Counted from the stretch's first letter, positions 52,166-62,013 are shown. The stretch is DNA of 64,000 nucleotides from Kordiimonas lipolytica (GCF_001550065.1 NZ_LRUB01000031.1:1-64000), one strand, 5' to 3'. The notes: generated by a model from the letters alone, not told the origin. A program made the numbers and translations.

Positions 52166-53443
52166 ATGAAATTATTTGATCGCGAGCTGGATACTTCTTC
52201 TAACGAGGCCTTTGCAACGTCCACAACCGACAAACCCTCTGCTCCCCTCCTGAAATTACTCAAGGACAATCTCCTCGATTTTTCCTCAGACGCAGTCTTC
52301 ATCTGCGATGACACCTTCCGTTTCTGCTACATCAATTCTGCAGCAACCAACTTGACCGGTTTTTCCTCAAGTGAGCTTCTTGGACAGCCGGTCGACCTAT
52401 TGCTGCCGGAAACTCTAAGATCCAGTCACCGAGAGCAGATGGTATCATTCGCGGCTGTCGAGGGCATTTCCCGAAGCATGAACCGGCAACGCCAGATTTC
52501 CTGCCAGACAAAGGACGGGGCTATTGTCAAGACATCCGGGGCACTGACAACGATGACCCAAGACGGGAAACGCTTCTTCGGCGTCGTTTTGAGGGATCAG
52601 ACCGAACGCGACGAGCTGCTAGCCAAGCTTGAAAGAAAGGAACGGGCACTCAGCCTTGCCTTGCAGAAAGCCCAGTTGGCCATCTCGGCGCGGTCGCATT
52701 TCCTGTCCAAAGCGAGCCATGAGCTTCGGACGCCGCTAAACGCTATTCTCGGCTTCAGCCAACTTCTTGCGAACTGGCAAGGGCCTCCTTCCGAAGAGAT
52801 GGCCCGAGACTACGGGCAATACATCCTTGGTAGCGGTGAGACATTACTGCATGTGGTCAATCAAATACTGGAATTCAGCGAACTCAACAGCGATTATGCG
52901 GACCCCAATCTGCAATCGTTTGCTCTTGAGGATCTACTAGAATCCGTTGCAACAGCATTTGGCCCCAAAGCCGAAGAGGCCAAGATCAACCTGAGGCTAG
53001 AGGTCATCGATGGAGCTGACAGTTTCATTGACTATCCAAGAATGTGGAGAGCCCTATCGAACGTCATCGACAATGCTATCCGCTACACAGCCGCCGGCGG
53101 CAACGTAACCTTGAGCCTAGAAAAAACTGCCAAGGGAATTCCTGTCATCAACATTGAAGACACAGGTCAAGGTATTGCACGCGACCGGCTAGTAGCGATC
53201 ACCAAACCTTTCGAATTGTCTGCAGATAGCCCACACGGTGTTTCGAACGGGATAGGGCTAGGCCTTGCCACGGCTAAGACAATCGTCGCGATGCACGGTG
53301 GTCGGCTACGCATCAGAAGCAAGCCAGCTCGCGGCACCACCGTATCCATTTCACTTCCTGACATCGACCCGTTAACCCGCCAAAAAACCGAGCACGACAG
53401 CAATCCGGCCGACAAAAAGAACCGGACAATCTTCTATATCTAA
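52166..53443 (+). CDS. PAS-domain sensor histidine kinase
   Basis: A 425-aa soluble histidine kinase. A PAS domain occupies about residues 35-155 ([21 protein letters not shown]), followed by a coiled coil, the H-box [20 protein letters not shown] (phospho-accepting His about residue 190), and the ATPase domain with N-box VIDNAIRYT and G-boxes DTGQGI and GIGLGL. No transmembrane segment is visible, so it senses a cytoplasmic signal. The likely partner is the single-domain receiver at 48.7 kb or the chemotaxis-like receptor encoded 19 bp downstream. Confidence 0.92.
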   Translation: MKLFDRELDTSSNEAFATSTTDKPSAPLLKLLKDNLLDFSSDAVFICDDTFRFCYINSAATNLTGFSSSELLGQPVDLLLPETLRSSHREQMVSFAAVEGISRSMNRQRQISCQTKDGAIVKTSGALTTMTQDGKRFFGVVLRDQTERDELLAKLERKERALSLALQKAQLAISARSHFLSKASHELRTPLNAILGFSQLLANWQGPPSEEMARDYGQYILGSGETLLHVVNQILEFSELNSDYADPNLQSFALEDLLESVATAFGPKAEEAKINLRLEVIDGADSFIDYPRMWRALSNVIDNAIRYTAAGGNVTLSLEKTAKGIPVINIEDTGQGIARDRLVAITKPFELSADSPHGVSNGIGLGLATAKTIVAMHGGRLRIRSKPARGTTVSISLPDIDPLTRQKTEHDSNPADKKNRTIFYI

Positions 53444-53462
53444 ATCCCTGGGAAGGACCAAC

Positions 53463-55349
53463 ATGTTTGATATTATTCGGAAAAAACCTCCATCTTCACA
53501 ATCCACAAAGCTTCCGGCTGGCCTGAATGCCTCAAGCCTCATAGGAACGATGTGTGCATCACAAGCCATGATTTCCTTTGACCCAAATGGGGTTGTCGTG
53601 GATGCTAACCCTACATTTCTCTCGCTAATGGGCTATGGCCTTGAAGAGATCGTCGGAACCCACCACAGCAAGTTTGTGGACAAGAAATTTGCAGCAAGCC
53701 CAAAGTATCGCGAGTTTTGGGATGAGCTCAATCATGGCGTCTATCAGTCAGGCATCTTCAAGCGCCATACAAAATCAGGTGATGTCGTATGGCTGCAGGC
53801 CGTCTATCTGCCTCAAATGGGTTCAGACGGCAAACTTGAACGCGTTGTCAAATTCGCGACCGATTATAGCGAAACCCAAGACCGCAACATCGATGCTCTC
53901 GGGAAAGTGGCCGCCATGGACCAATCCCAGGCGGTGATTGAGTTCGAGCTGGACGGCACTATTATCACAGCCAACGAAAACTTCCTTTCCACCGTGGGCT
54001 ACGAGCTTAGTGAGATTCAGGGGAAGCATCACAGCATCTTTGTGGACCCTGCCTATAGCAAATCCCCAAAATATGCAGAGTTTTGGGATAAGCTCAGAGC
54101 GGGTGAGCACCTAACCTCCGAATACCGACGCGTTGGCAAAGCTGGCAAGGAAATCTGGCTGCAGGCCAGTTACACGCCAATATTGGATGCTGACGGCAAA
54201 CCTATAAAAGTCGTCAAATTCGCCACAGACATAACCGCCCAGAAGCTGAAAAATGCCGACTATGAGGGCAAGATTGAAGCCTTGAACAAGGCTCAGGCGG
54301 TGATCGAGTTCGAACTGGATGGCACCATCATTGCTGCGAACCAAAATTTCCTCGAAGCGGTTGGGTATGAGTTGGAAGAGATTGTTGGCAAGCATCATTC
54401 AATGTTCGTGGATGGTACCTACAAGGGATCAACCGAATACAAAAATTTCTGGATTGCACTTGGAAGCGGCGAGTTTCGATCCGGGGAATATCAACGGGTC
54501 GGAAATGGTGGCAAAGAGATTTGGCTGCAGGCCACCTACAACCCGATCTTCGATCCCTCAGGCAAGCCTTTCAAGGTCGTAAAATTCGCGAGTGATATCA
54601 CCTCTATGGTGTTGGCGCGAAAGGAAAGAGAACGCGTAGGCGCCCAGGTTGATAAAAATTTGGAAGAGATCGTCTCCAGCGTAGGGACCGCCAACGAACG
54701 CGCGGGATTGGCGGCCTCTGCCTCAACTGAAACCGAAGCAATGGTACAGACCGTCGCGTCCGCGGCGGAAGAACTCAATGCCTCTTTCCGCGAGATTGCC
54801 GAAAGCGTGGCACTGGCACGGAATGCGGTCGACAAAACGTCTGGCGAAACCCGAGCTGCAGACAAATCTACCAAGACCCTTAGCGAGGCTGCCGAAGCCA
54901 TGAACAAGATTGTTGTTCTGATTGAGGATATTGCCTCCCAAATCAACCTCCTCGCCCTCAATGCGACTATTGAATCGGCCCGAGCAGGTGAAGCCGGCCG
55001 AGGTTTCGCGGTTGTTGCCAGCGAGGTTAAAAATCTGGCAACACAAGTAGCAACCGCTACTGGCCAAATCTCAGATGAGATTGCTCGCATGCAGGATGTA
55101 TCAAGCGAAGTGGTTGAGCGCCTTGTTGGGATCAACGGTGCCGTGGGCGATCTTCAGGGAAGCGTCACGGGTATTGCTGGCGCGATTGAGGAACAGAGCG
55201 TTGTGACGCAGGAGATCTCATCAAACATGCAAACAGCCGCTGGTGCCGTTGCGGAGATAAACGAAAACCTGAATGATCTGTCCCACAACATTAACTCTGC
55301 AAACAACCTCGCAAACGAAGGCATCGACCTGTACCGACGCCTGGAATAG
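53463..55349 (+). CDS. soluble methyl-accepting chemotaxis protein with three PAS domains
   Basis: A 628-aa protein with no membrane segments. Three PAS/PAC repeats of about 122 residues come first: they share [35 protein letters not shown] and [17 protein letters not shown]. The C-terminal signalling domain includes [19 protein letters not shown] and the tip [27 protein letters not shown], diagnostic for MCPs. There is no HAMP domain and no terminal CheR-binding pentapeptide. The PAS domains resemble those that bind haem or FAD for aerotaxis. A strong terminator follows. No che genes are nearby. Confidence 0.93.
   Translation: MFDIIRKKPPSSQSTKLPAGLNASSLIGTMCASQAMISFDPNGVVVDANPTFLSLMGYGLEEIVGTHHSKFVDKKFAASPKYREFWDELNHGVYQSGIFKRHTKSGDVVWLQAVYLPQMGSDGKLERVVKFATDYSETQDRNIDALGKVAAMDQSQAVIEFELDGTIITANENFLSTVGYELSEIQGKHHSIFVDPAYSKSPKYAEFWDKLRAGEHLTSEYRRVGKAGKEIWLQASYTPILDADGKPIKVVKFATDITAQKLKNADYEGKIEALNKAQAVIEFELDGTIIAANQNFLEAVGYELEEIVGKHHSMFVDGTYKGSTEYKNFWIALGSGEFRSGEYQRVGNGGKEIWLQATYNPIFDPSGKPFKVVKFASDITSMVLARKERERVGAQVDKNLEEIVSSVGTANERAGLAASASTETEAMVQTVASAAEELNASFREIAESVALARNAVDKTSGETRAADKSTKTLSEAAEAMNKIVVLIEDIASQINLLALNATIESARAGEAGRGFAVVASEVKNLATQVATATGQISDEIARMQDVSSEVVERLVGINGAVGDLQGSVTGIAGAIEEQSVVTQEISSNMQTAAGAVAEINENLNDLSHNINSANNLANEGIDLYRRLE
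53569..54600 (+). repeat. three tandem PAS-coding repeats, about 366 bp each
   Basis: Within the receptor gene, copies begin near 53.57, 53.93 and 54.29 kb. Copies two and three are alike at DNA level, for example GGCGGTGATTGAGTTCGAG at 53.93 kb against GGCGGTGATCGAGTTCGAA at 54.29 kb, so the last duplication is fairly recent. Confidence 0.7.
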
Positions 55350-55378
55350 CCTTTGCGCGCTCCTTCCCAGGGTGTGCT

Positions 55379-55430
55379 GCCCTCTCTGTCAACCATCTAG
55401 GTGGTTCGACAGAGAGGGCTCCTTCTTGTC
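55379..55430 (+). terminator. strong terminator after the chemotaxis receptor gene
   Basis: A perfect 12-bp stem GCCCTCTCTGTC/GACAGAGAGGGC, extended inward by ACCA/TGGT, followed by a T-rich tract TCCTTCTT. Confidence 0.85.
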
Positions 55431-55513
55431 AACCGATGAGTTTACGCTTTCTAAACGATAGGTCTGGATAATAATGTCGTACGCTTGGGGGCGCCAAAAT
55501 GGACCGATACTGA

Positions 55514-56398
55514 ATGCTAGATCAGGCCAAGACATCTGAAAATCTGGCGCTAGCCTATAACCAACATGTCAGTACTGTTGTTAGTTCCCTTTGGGCACAA
55601 TATGCATTGGAAGCCCGGGGCCCCGAAGGCCTACAGATGCTTTTTAGGGACATTTTGCCTGAGGGACTTGGCAATAGTTCAAAATTCCACATGAATGACA
55701 GCCCGGTAGGCTATCCCTTCTTTGTGCAAGAAGGAAACTGGTTCCCAAATCACCTGTGCCTGAAGTTTTACGAAAACCTCTGCAGTATCGAACCAGATCT
55801 TTTTGAGGTTGGCCGCCGGGTGGCCGGCTTTTCGTTGAAGAAACGCAACATAATCGAACTGCGTCTGCTCAATCTTGCCCGTGCATCCCTTATTCTTAGA
55901 AACATTGCACGCGTCAATGCCCGCTTTGCCAAAAACAAGAAGCCAAAGATCACCTTCCTTGGCAAAGAAAGAGGTGACCTGAGACTCAATTACCTCGAGG
56001 GTTTCCGCCATACAGAAAAAAGTACGGACTACTATCGGGGTTTTATTGTGGGGGTGCTGGAGTTCATGGGCTTTCGAGATCTGAAGTCTGAAATTGTCTC
56101 CGACAGCTTTCCCCAGGAAGGTGGCGGTGTCACAGACCTGTCCTTCACATGGGAGAAAAAGAGCTTTCCACAGCGACTGAAGCTCCGCCCCCCATCAAAG
56201 AGACTGACTATTCGCGAACGAGAAATCGTCCGCCTTTTGACTGAAGGCTTCACGCTAAAGGAAATCTGCTATCTGGAAGATATCAGCTACGAGACAGTAA
56301 AATTTCACTTGGCCAACGCACGGAAGAAACTACATTGCCGGACCAGCGAGGAGCTAGTTGCCAAGTTTGTCGCGATTGATTTGGGGCATGAGCTATGA
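55514..56398 (+). CDS. LuxR-family transcriptional regulator
   Basis: A 294-aa regulator with a C-terminal LuxR/GerE helix-turn-helix (LTIREREIVRLLTEGFTLKEICYLEDISYETVKFHL; written here as family motif, residues about 230-275). The N-terminal part, with FYENLCSIEPDLFEVGRRV and DYYRGFIVGVLEFMGF followed by a closing strand, resembles the V4R/H-NOX-associated sensory region found ahead of kinases and cyclases, but no haem ligand is assigned. It follows the chemotaxis-type receptor after a terminator and precedes ubiTUV, 101 bp away; it might act on either. Confidence 0.85.
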   Translation: MLDQAKTSENLALAYNQHVSTVVSSLWAQYALEARGPEGLQMLFRDILPEGLGNSSKFHMNDSPVGYPFFVQEGNWFPNHLCLKFYENLCSIEPDLFEVGRRVAGFSLKKRNIIELRLLNLARASLILRNIARVNARFAKNKKPKITFLGKERGDLRLNYLEGFRHTEKSTDYYRGFIVGVLEFMGFRDLKSEIVSDSFPQEGGGVTDLSFTWEKKSFPQRLKLRPPSKRLTIREREIVRLLTEGFTLKEICYLEDISYETVKFHLANARKKLHCRTSEELVAKFVAIDLGHEL

Positions 56399-56431
56399 TC
56401 ATACTGCCTTAGCGGTCCAATTCTGGTCAGT

Positions 56432-56445
56432 TTGATTTGCGTCAA
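56432..56445 (+). promoter_or_regulatory. FNR-type box of the ubiTUV operon
   Basis: TTGAT-TTGC-GTCAA, one base from the FNR consensus. A TAGTGT -10 candidate at 56467-56472 gives a start near 56479, putting the box centre about 40.5 bp upstream, close to class II spacing. It fits anaerobic induction of ubiquinone synthesis. Confidence 0.7.
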
Positions 56446-56499
56446 GGCGTACACAGCACATCCCACTAGTGTGCCTGCAGTACAACAGTGGAATCAGAC

Positions 56500-57027
56500 A
56501 TGCATATAGATTTCTTTCGCAAGGCCGCACCGATTGCCGCAAGGTCGATCCGCATCCTGCCCCTTCCCCCGGCCAACCTGGCTTTGTCTTTACTGGTCAA
56601 GCGCATGTCACGCAGGCATGCGAACATACTTGAGCGGCTGCAGCCAATTGCAGGCAGGCTATTCTCGATCCAGATCACCGACCTTGGGGTGGCGCTCCTG
56701 CTGACAGTACACAGCCATGCTGTGGCTGTGAAAGTCGTGCGGCAAGCGCCCCCCTGCGATGTCGGTATTGAAGGAACTTTGTCTGTTCTTTTCGCCTTAC
56801 TTGAAGGTGATCTGGACGGTGATTCCCTTTTCTTTTCCCGCGACCTGCAAGTGGACGGTGATACAGAAGCCCTTTTAACACTAAGGAACGCTCTGGACAG
56901 TGAGGACTTCAGCCTGAAACGCGAGCTTCTGAATATCTCAGGTCCGATCATTCCAGCTGCACAGCGTATCTTTGAGGCACTGGCTCCTGCCCACCCAGGC
57001 GCTCTGAAATCGGGAGGCAGACCTTGA
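56500..57027 (+). CDS. ubiT: UbiT, SCP2-domain protein of anaerobic ubiquinone synthesis
   Basis: A 175-aa protein with an SCP2 sterol-carrier-like lipid-binding domain (ILERLQPIAGRLFSIQITDLG to FSRDLQVDGDTEALLTLRNAL). In O2-independent ubiquinone synthesis UbiT is the lipid-binding accessory factor that works with UbiU and UbiV. The assignment rests on the gene order ubiT-ubiU-ubiV and the family features. ATG 56500 is chosen; GTG 56488 would add four residues. Its stop codon overlaps the TTG start of ubiU. Confidence 0.92.
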   Translation: MHIDFFRKAAPIAARSIRILPLPPANLALSLLVKRMSRRHANILERLQPIAGRLFSIQITDLGVALLLTVHSHAVAVKVVRQAPPCDVGIEGTLSVLFALLEGDLDGDSLFFSRDLQVDGDTEALLTLRNALDSEDFSLKRELLNISGPIIPAAQRIFEALAPAHPGALKSGGRP

Positions 57028-57998
57028 CCAAGCTTGAACTTGTATGCCCTGCGGGCACACCTGCGGCGCTAAGAACGGCAGTTGATGCCGGCGCCGACGC
57101 CGTTTATATGGGTTTCCGCGATGAAACCAATGCAAGGAATTTTCCCGGCCTGAACTTTTCGCGGAAAGAGCTTTCTGAAGCGCTTACCTATGCACACGCA
57201 CGTGGCGCTCAGGTTTTCCTCGCCGTTAACACATATGCGAAGGCGGGAAACCCGACACCTTGGCATGAAGCAATCAATTCCGCAGCAGAACTGGGCGTGG
57301 ATGCCCTGATCCTGGCAGATATAGGCCTATTGGACTATGCTAGGCACACCTTCCCTAACCTCCGCCTGCATCTTTCGGTTCAAGCATCTGCATCAGACCC
57401 GGCATCAATAAACTACTATGTCGAACGCTTCGGTATTCGCCGCGTCGTCCTGCCGCGCGTCCTCACAGTACCAGAGATTGGAAAGCTTAACAGTCAGATA
57501 CCCATTGAAACGGAAGTCTTTGCCTTTGGCGGTATGTGCCCGATGGCCGAGGGACGTTGCACACTGTCGTCCTATATCACAGGTAAGTCGCCAAACCGGA
57601 ACGGCGTGTGCTCACCTGCAAGCCATGTATATTACGCACAGACTGACGAAGGCCTGACAAGCAAGCTGGGAGGCTTCACGATCAACCGGTTTAGGATCGA
57701 TGAGCCCGCGGGCTATCCCACCCTGTGCAAGGGGCGGTTCAAGTCCGGCGGAAAAACACGCTATCTATTCGAGGAACCTACCAGCCTAGACATTACCCCT
57801 ATCTTGCCTGACTTGCTGGCTGCGGGTGTCACTGCTCTCAAGATCGAAGGACGCCAACGCAGCAAGGCCTATGTTCGTGATGTGGTCACTGCCTTCCGCG
57901 CCGCTATCGACGGCACGCCCGAATTCACGCAATGCGTCGGCCACCTATCTGAAGGCAGCCAGAACACTACAGGCGCGTATGGGAAGAAATGGTTATGA
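57024..57998 (+). CDS. ubiU: UbiU, O2-independent ubiquinone hydroxylation protein
   Basis: A 324-aa U32-family protein starting at TTG 57024, overlapping the ubiT stop (TTGA). The motif GGMCPMAEGRC and later GVCSP and PTLCKGRF supply Cys172, Cys179, Cys196 and Cys235, matching the four conserved cysteines that hold a 4Fe-4S cluster in UbiU. Together with UbiV it hydroxylates the quinone ring without oxygen, with prephenate as oxygen donor in E. coli. It ends in a ten-base overlap with ubiV. The length fits the family. Confidence 0.95.
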   Translation: MTKLELVCPAGTPAALRTAVDAGADAVYMGFRDETNARNFPGLNFSRKELSEALTYAHARGAQVFLAVNTYAKAGNPTPWHEAINSAAELGVDALILADIGLLDYARHTFPNLRLHLSVQASASDPASINYYVERFGIRRVVLPRVLTVPEIGKLNSQIPIETEVFAFGGMCPMAEGRCTLSSYITGKSPNRNGVCSPASHVYYAQTDEGLTSKLGGFTINRFRIDEPAGYPTLCKGRFKSGGKTRYLFEEPTSLDITPILPDLLAAGVTALKIEGRQRSKAYVRDVVTAFRAAIDGTPEFTQCVGHLSEGSQNTTGAYGKKWL

Positions 57999-58906
57999 CA
58001 CAAAATGCCCCCACCCTTTCACTAGGTCCGCTTCTGTTCAACTGGCCAGCGGAGAATATGCGTGATTTCTATTTCCGAATCGCTGACGAGGCGGACTTGG
58101 ACATTGTCTATTTCGGTGAGGTTGTTTGCGCCAAACGCCGTCCGTTCCAACTGCCCTTCTATGAGGCTATCCTCGAACGACTGGCGCGCGGCGGCAAGCA
58201 GGTGATCCTGTCAACGCTCCAGTTGGTGATGGACACCAAGGACCAACAGGCGGTCGCAGACATGGTGGCTTTCACGGGCGACTATCTGGTGGAAGCCAAT
58301 GACCTGTCGTCCTGCGCGGCACTCGCCGGGAAGCCCCACGCACTAGGGCCGTCCGTAAACATTTATAATGAAGACACACTCAGATATTTCGAGGGTGAAG
58401 GTGCCACCCGTATCTCTCTCAATGCCGAACTGCCGGTTGACAGCCTACAAGCCCTGGCGGACGTCGCCACCGTGGACCTTGAGGTGCAAGCTTTCGGTCG
58501 TGCACCGCTTGCTATTTCCGCCCGCTGCTTTCATGCCCGCACGCATGGCCTGGCGAAAAACGGTTGCCAGTATGTATGCGAAAAAGATCTCGATGGCTTG
58601 GCGGTTGACACGCTTGATGATCAACCGTTTCTGGCAGTTAATGGCTTGCAGACCCTGTCACAAGCCTATTTGTGTCTACTGGAAGAAATCCCAGCGTTGC
58701 AGGATATGGGCATTATAGGCCTGCGCCTATCACCCCATAGCTGCGACATGGTTAAGGTGTCAGAAATATACCGCGCTCGTGCGGCCAGGCGGTCTAGCGC
58801 CACAGAAACACTGGAAGCTCTGAAAGCCGTCCTGAATGGCCAACCACTCGCGAACGGCTTTTTCCATGGTGAGGAAGGACTTAAGTACGTCGCATCACAT
58901 ATCTGA
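57989..58906 (+). CDS. ubiV: UbiV, O2-independent ubiquinone hydroxylation protein
   Basis: A 305-aa U32-family partner of UbiU. Cys47, Cys180, Cys193 and Cys197 (VVCAKRR; ARCFHARTHG; NGCQYVCEK) match the 4Fe-4S ligand pattern of UbiV. ATG 57989 or ATG 57995 are both possible starts. UbiUV form a heterodimer needed when oxygen is absent; the operon therefore marks an organism that keeps making ubiquinone under anoxia, for example for nitrate respiration. Confidence 0.95.
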   Translation: MVMTQNAPTLSLGPLLFNWPAENMRDFYFRIADEADLDIVYFGEVVCAKRRPFQLPFYEAILERLARGGKQVILSTLQLVMDTKDQQAVADMVAFTGDYLVEANDLSSCAALAGKPHALGPSVNIYNEDTLRYFEGEGATRISLNAELPVDSLQALADVATVDLEVQAFGRAPLAISARCFHARTHGLAKNGCQYVCEKDLDGLAVDTLDDQPFLAVNGLQTLSQAYLCLLEEIPALQDMGIIGLRLSPHSCDMVKVSEIYRARAARRSSATETLEALKAVLNGQPLANGFFHGEEGLKYVASHI

Positions 58907-59072
58907 GCTCCGCCATGTTTGCCTAGGGCGGGCTATACCGAAAAACCTGCCATCCGGCTTCGGCAATACGAGCCTCCTTACACTGAAGGTATGAGATTGG
59001 ATGTTTTTGCCTTGGGCTCAAGCATCCACATAGGCGGGACTGGCGAGAGCGAGCAAAGCAGTTACTGGATAA

Positions 59073-59771
59073 TTAGTTGCACCTATTTGCGGAATATTGC
59101 CAGATTGTGCCGAACATTGTGTTCAGCAATGGTTTTGCGTATATCTGCGAGAAGCTGGTTTCTTCAAGCATGTCGGGTAAGTTTCCCTTCGCATTATCTC
59201 GGGTGACGGCCAACCCGTCAAGCAAGCGCACCAGCCAGAAGGCGGCTCTGAGGAACACATTCGCCCCGGGGCCCCAGTCGATCAACACAAATCGACCGCC
59301 CGGTCGCAGCAACGCCTGAACGGACTTAAGCGCCCGCTGTTTTTGATCATGGGTCAAATGATGAAACACGAGGCTGGAGGTCACACAATCGAAGCGGCCA
59401 ATATCTTGCTGTGGAAGTGAGGCGGCGTCCGTCACATTGACGTCTCGAAACGTGACTGCAGATACCTCACTTTGGAGCCCCATCTTATTGAGTGCGATCT
59501 CCAGAACCTCAGGATCGATATCATATCCGGTGACACTACTTCTTGGCTCAGTCTGCGCTATTGCGAGGGACAACTCACCCGTGCCACACCCGAGGTCCAA
59601 AATGGCTTCTCCAGGCTCTGGCGCTATCGCATCGACAGACAATCTCCGCAGTACACTGCCACGCGTAAAATATTCGATGACCAAGTCATAAACGCCTGTT
59701 GCCCACTTGTAGCGAAGGGCGGGAACAAAGCCCTCGGGCTCGCCCTTTTCTTGCTCTGCAGTCTTCGACAT
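59073..59771 (-). CDS. class I SAM-dependent methyltransferase
   Basis: A 232-aa enzyme. The SAM-binding motif is ILDLGCGTGELSLAIA, with the acidic loop end TGYDIDPEVLE, then FDCVTSSLVFHHLTHDQK and LRPGGRFVLIDWG, a pattern like UbiE/menaquinone and phospholipid methyltransferases. ATG 59771 is chosen for its AGGAG site; the longer frame (59846) runs into the palindrome. It is divergent from the fatty-acid hydroxylase-family gene and shares its palindromic operator. The substrate may be a lipid. Confidence 0.88.
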   Translation of the reverse strand: MSKTAEQEKGEPEGFVPALRYKWATGVYDLVIEYFTRGSVLRRLSVDAIAPEPGEAILDLGCGTGELSLAIAQTEPRSSVTGYDIDPEVLEIALNKMGLQSEVSAVTFRDVNVTDAASLPQQDIGRFDCVTSSLVFHHLTHDQKQRALKSVQALLRPGGRFVLIDWGPGANVFLRAAFWLVRLLDGLAVTRDNAKGNLPDMLEETSFSQIYAKPLLNTMFGTIWQYSANRCN

Positions 59772-59828
59772 TGCCGGCTCCTGGACTGAAATCCTGAATG
59801 ACACACTAGGTGAACGACCGACGTACGG

Positions 59829-59856
59829 GCTTGAATAAATGGCCATTTATTCAAGC
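59829..59856. promoter_or_regulatory. perfect 28-bp palindrome in a divergent promoter region
   Basis: GCTTGAATAAATGG followed directly by its exact reverse complement CCATTTATTCAAGC, centred 72 bp before the methyltransferase ATG and 64 bp before the hydroxylase-family ATG. No T-tract follows, so an operator for a dimeric regulator (TetR-type would fit) is more likely than a terminator. Confidence 0.7.
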
Positions 59857-59906
59857 TGCTTCGGTCTCCAATCGTTATTTCTGCCCTGAACAAAGGAGAG
59901 AGATCG

Positions 59907-60797
59907 ATGTTTGTTTTGAAAGAGTTGATCAAGGTGAGCTATGTGCCATTGATGCTTGGCGGCTTTTTGGCTGCCGCACTCTACGCCATTGCAGGCGGTT
60001 ACGGTTATGGCGCGCTGTTGGTACTGCTACCGCTTGCCATTGGCATATCGTTTGGGTTGGAGCGCCTTGTGCCATACGAGAAACAATGGAACCAAGACCA
60101 TGGGGATAGCTGGCGAGACGCGGTTCACGCCCTTGTAAATGAGGTTGCGAATGCTTCGTCGGTGGCTTTGCTGCCTTTGATTGTCGCCATCGTACCCGGA
60201 CTTGATATTTGGCCCACCAACTGGCCCATATGGGGGCAACTGTTGCTCGCCATCCTGATTGCTGATTGCGGCATCACTTTGGTGCATTATGCAAGTCACA
60301 TCAATCCTACCCTGTGGCGCTTCCATGCGGTTCATCACAGCGTCAAACGCATGTATGGCTTTAACGGCTTGATGAAACACCCGCTTCATCAAGCGATTGA
60401 AACGCTCGGCGGCACATGTCCTTTGATTCTGATGGGAATCCCGCTGGACATTGCAGCCCTGCTCGCCTTCGCGGTCGCCATCCAGCTACTCCTGCAGCAT
60501 AGCAATGTGGACGTGAAAATCGGGCCGCTTCGCTATATATTGGCGCTCTCGCCCCTACACCGGTTTCACCACATCAAGTGGCCTGTGGAGGGCGACGTGA
60601 ACTTCGGCCTGTTCACCACAATTTGGGACCGGATGCTGGGGACAGCCGTATATGACGCCAAGCGTCGCTTCTCCTCAAATGACCTGGGCATCGGCAAGGA
60701 ACCCGACTATCCGGACGGCTACCTGGCACAGTTGACCCGGCCGTTTAAAGCGCCCTCTAAAACAGAAGCAGCAGTTCCAAAACAGCCTGTAGAATGA
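59907..60797 (+). CDS. fatty acid hydroxylase / sterol desaturase family protein
   Basis: A 296-aa membrane protein with four or five helices. Histidine boxes of the FAH superfamily are present: HYASH, WRFHAVHHSV, and FHHIKW with LHR ahead of it; they bind a di-iron centre that uses oxygen to hydroxylate or desaturate lipids. AAAGGAGAG precedes ATG 59907. The gene is divergent from a methyltransferase gene and lies 60 bp before an exported SnoaL-like protein. The substrate, a fatty acid, sterol or carotenoid, is not known. Confidence 0.9.
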   Translation: MFVLKELIKVSYVPLMLGGFLAAALYAIAGGYGYGALLVLLPLAIGISFGLERLVPYEKQWNQDHGDSWRDAVHALVNEVANASSVALLPLIVAIVPGLDIWPTNWPIWGQLLLAILIADCGITLVHYASHINPTLWRFHAVHHSVKRMYGFNGLMKHPLHQAIETLGGTCPLILMGIPLDIAALLAFAVAIQLLLQHSNVDVKIGPLRYILALSPLHRFHHIKWPVEGDVNFGLFTTIWDRMLGTAVYDAKRRFSSNDLGIGKEPDYPDGYLAQLTRPFKAPSKTEAAVPKQPVE

Positions 60798-60857
60798 GTT
60801 GCCATATACCACAAAAACCCTTTAGTATCAGTGCCGTAAGAAAAAGGGAGGGATAGA

Positions 60858-61331
60858 GTGAGAACACTAATCTGTGCGGCACTGATCGCCATCGGGTCAA
60901 CGTCCGTTTTCGCGTCTGTTGATGACGAAAAAGCGATCAAAGAGATCATCGCCGCCATCGAATATGGTTGGGAAAACGGTGATGGGACACCGTTCCGAAA
61001 GTACTTCCTCGATTTTGAAGGCGCCCGCTATGTAGAGTCCGGCGGTCAGAATGAAGGATTGGACGACCTGGTAACCAACCATGTGGAACCGGAGAAAGAT
61101 GCCCTTGAATATCTGCACCTCGATTTCTCGGATATCGAAATTCATTTCGAGGGCGGCTTTGCCTGGGCGGTCGCCGACACACGCGTCAAAGGCAAGGTCA
61201 GGAAAAATGGGCACGAGTTTGATAAGGCCGGGCGCCAAACATTCCTGTTCCGCTTGGTAGAGGGCGACTGGAAAGTGGTGCACACCCATTCTTCAAGCCG
61301 CGACTATAGGCCAAAGAAGCACGAACACTAG
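60858..61331 (+). CDS. exported SnoaL/NTF2-like protein
   Basis: A 157-aa protein from GTG 60858 with a signal peptide ([18 protein letters not shown]). The mature part has the layout of the SnoaL/NTF2-like fold: [25 protein letters not shown], then [12 protein letters not shown] and [19 protein letters not shown]. The closing W-K-V-x-H-x-H pattern resembles the end of the SnoaL-like domain in the fusion protein at 34.7 kb, though the rest differs. It may be a binding protein or an enzyme; no catalytic residues can be named. It ends against the convergent AraC gene (overlapping stops). Confidence 0.75.
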   Translation: MRTLICAALIAIGSTSVFASVDDEKAIKEIIAAIEYGWENGDGTPFRKYFLDFEGARYVESGGQNEGLDDLVTNHVEPEKDALEYLHLDFSDIEIHFEGGFAWAVADTRVKGKVRKNGHEFDKAGRQTFLFRLVEGDWKVVHTHSSSRDYRPKKHEH

Positions 61332-62002
61332 ACAGCTGGCGTTTCCGCAACTGTCATCTGGATCTTTAAAACGCTATCTGTGGGGGAGACACCAAATGTC
61401 TCCCTCATTGTTCTTGAGAAATGGGCAGAATCCGCAAAGCCTGCCTTGTGGGCAGCTTGGGTTGCATCTGCCCCCGCGCCAATCTCGGCAACCGCAACAT
61501 TTAGGCGCCGCCACAAGACATACCGCCGAAGCGGCATACCGATGATGGCGCGGAACAGTTTCGTAAAACTGCTTTTAGACATGCCAGCGGCACACGCGAC
61601 CATATCCTGCGTGACTTTGCCGCCAAGCCCGTCGTCGATGGCTTCGAGGGCGCGAATCATCCTCGTGTCATCAATGGTGGCTTTTCGCCGCCGCAGCGCT
61701 GAAAGCCACTCGGGAAGAGCTCTACTCTCTCCCTCGTTTCCTTCCAGCAAGGTTGGCTCAATATAAAGCAGATTAAGCGGCTGCTGGCTTGGCGCCAACA
61801 TGTGCTTTGCGTTTGATGGGATGTCGAGGAAACGCCCCGTTATCTGGCGATCATCCAGTGTAACGGTTGCGTCGCAGGCCTCAGAAAAGACTAGCTGGAC
61901 AGGATAATGGGCATGGAAAGTCGTGTCGCCGGCGAGCCCATGATAATGCGCCCACCCTTGCGCGAGCAGGAGTTCGCCTTGCCATTGTTTGCTGCTCTTC
62001 AC
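61328..62002 (-). CDS. AraC-family transcriptional regulator
   Basis: A 224-aa regulator. The N-terminal half is a cupin-like effector domain ([21 protein letters not shown]); the C-terminal half has two helix-turn-helix units, the second with [22 protein letters not shown], the family signature region. The effector is unknown. It is convergent with the SnoaL-like gene and upstream of, but on the same strand as, a MerR gene 11 bp away. It could control the neighbouring lipid-modification genes. Confidence 0.9.
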   Translation of the reverse strand: MKSSKQWQGELLLAQGWAHYHGLAGDTTFHAHYPVQLVFSEACDATVTLDDRQITGRFLDIPSNAKHMLAPSQQPLNLLYIEPTLLEGNEGESRALPEWLSALRRRKATIDDTRMIRALEAIDDGLGGKVTQDMVACAAGMSKSSFTKLFRAIIGMPLRRYVLWRRLNVAVAEIGAGADATQAAHKAGFADSAHFSRTMRETFGVSPTDSVLKIQMTVAETPAV

Positions 62003-62013
62003 AATCAGGCTTC

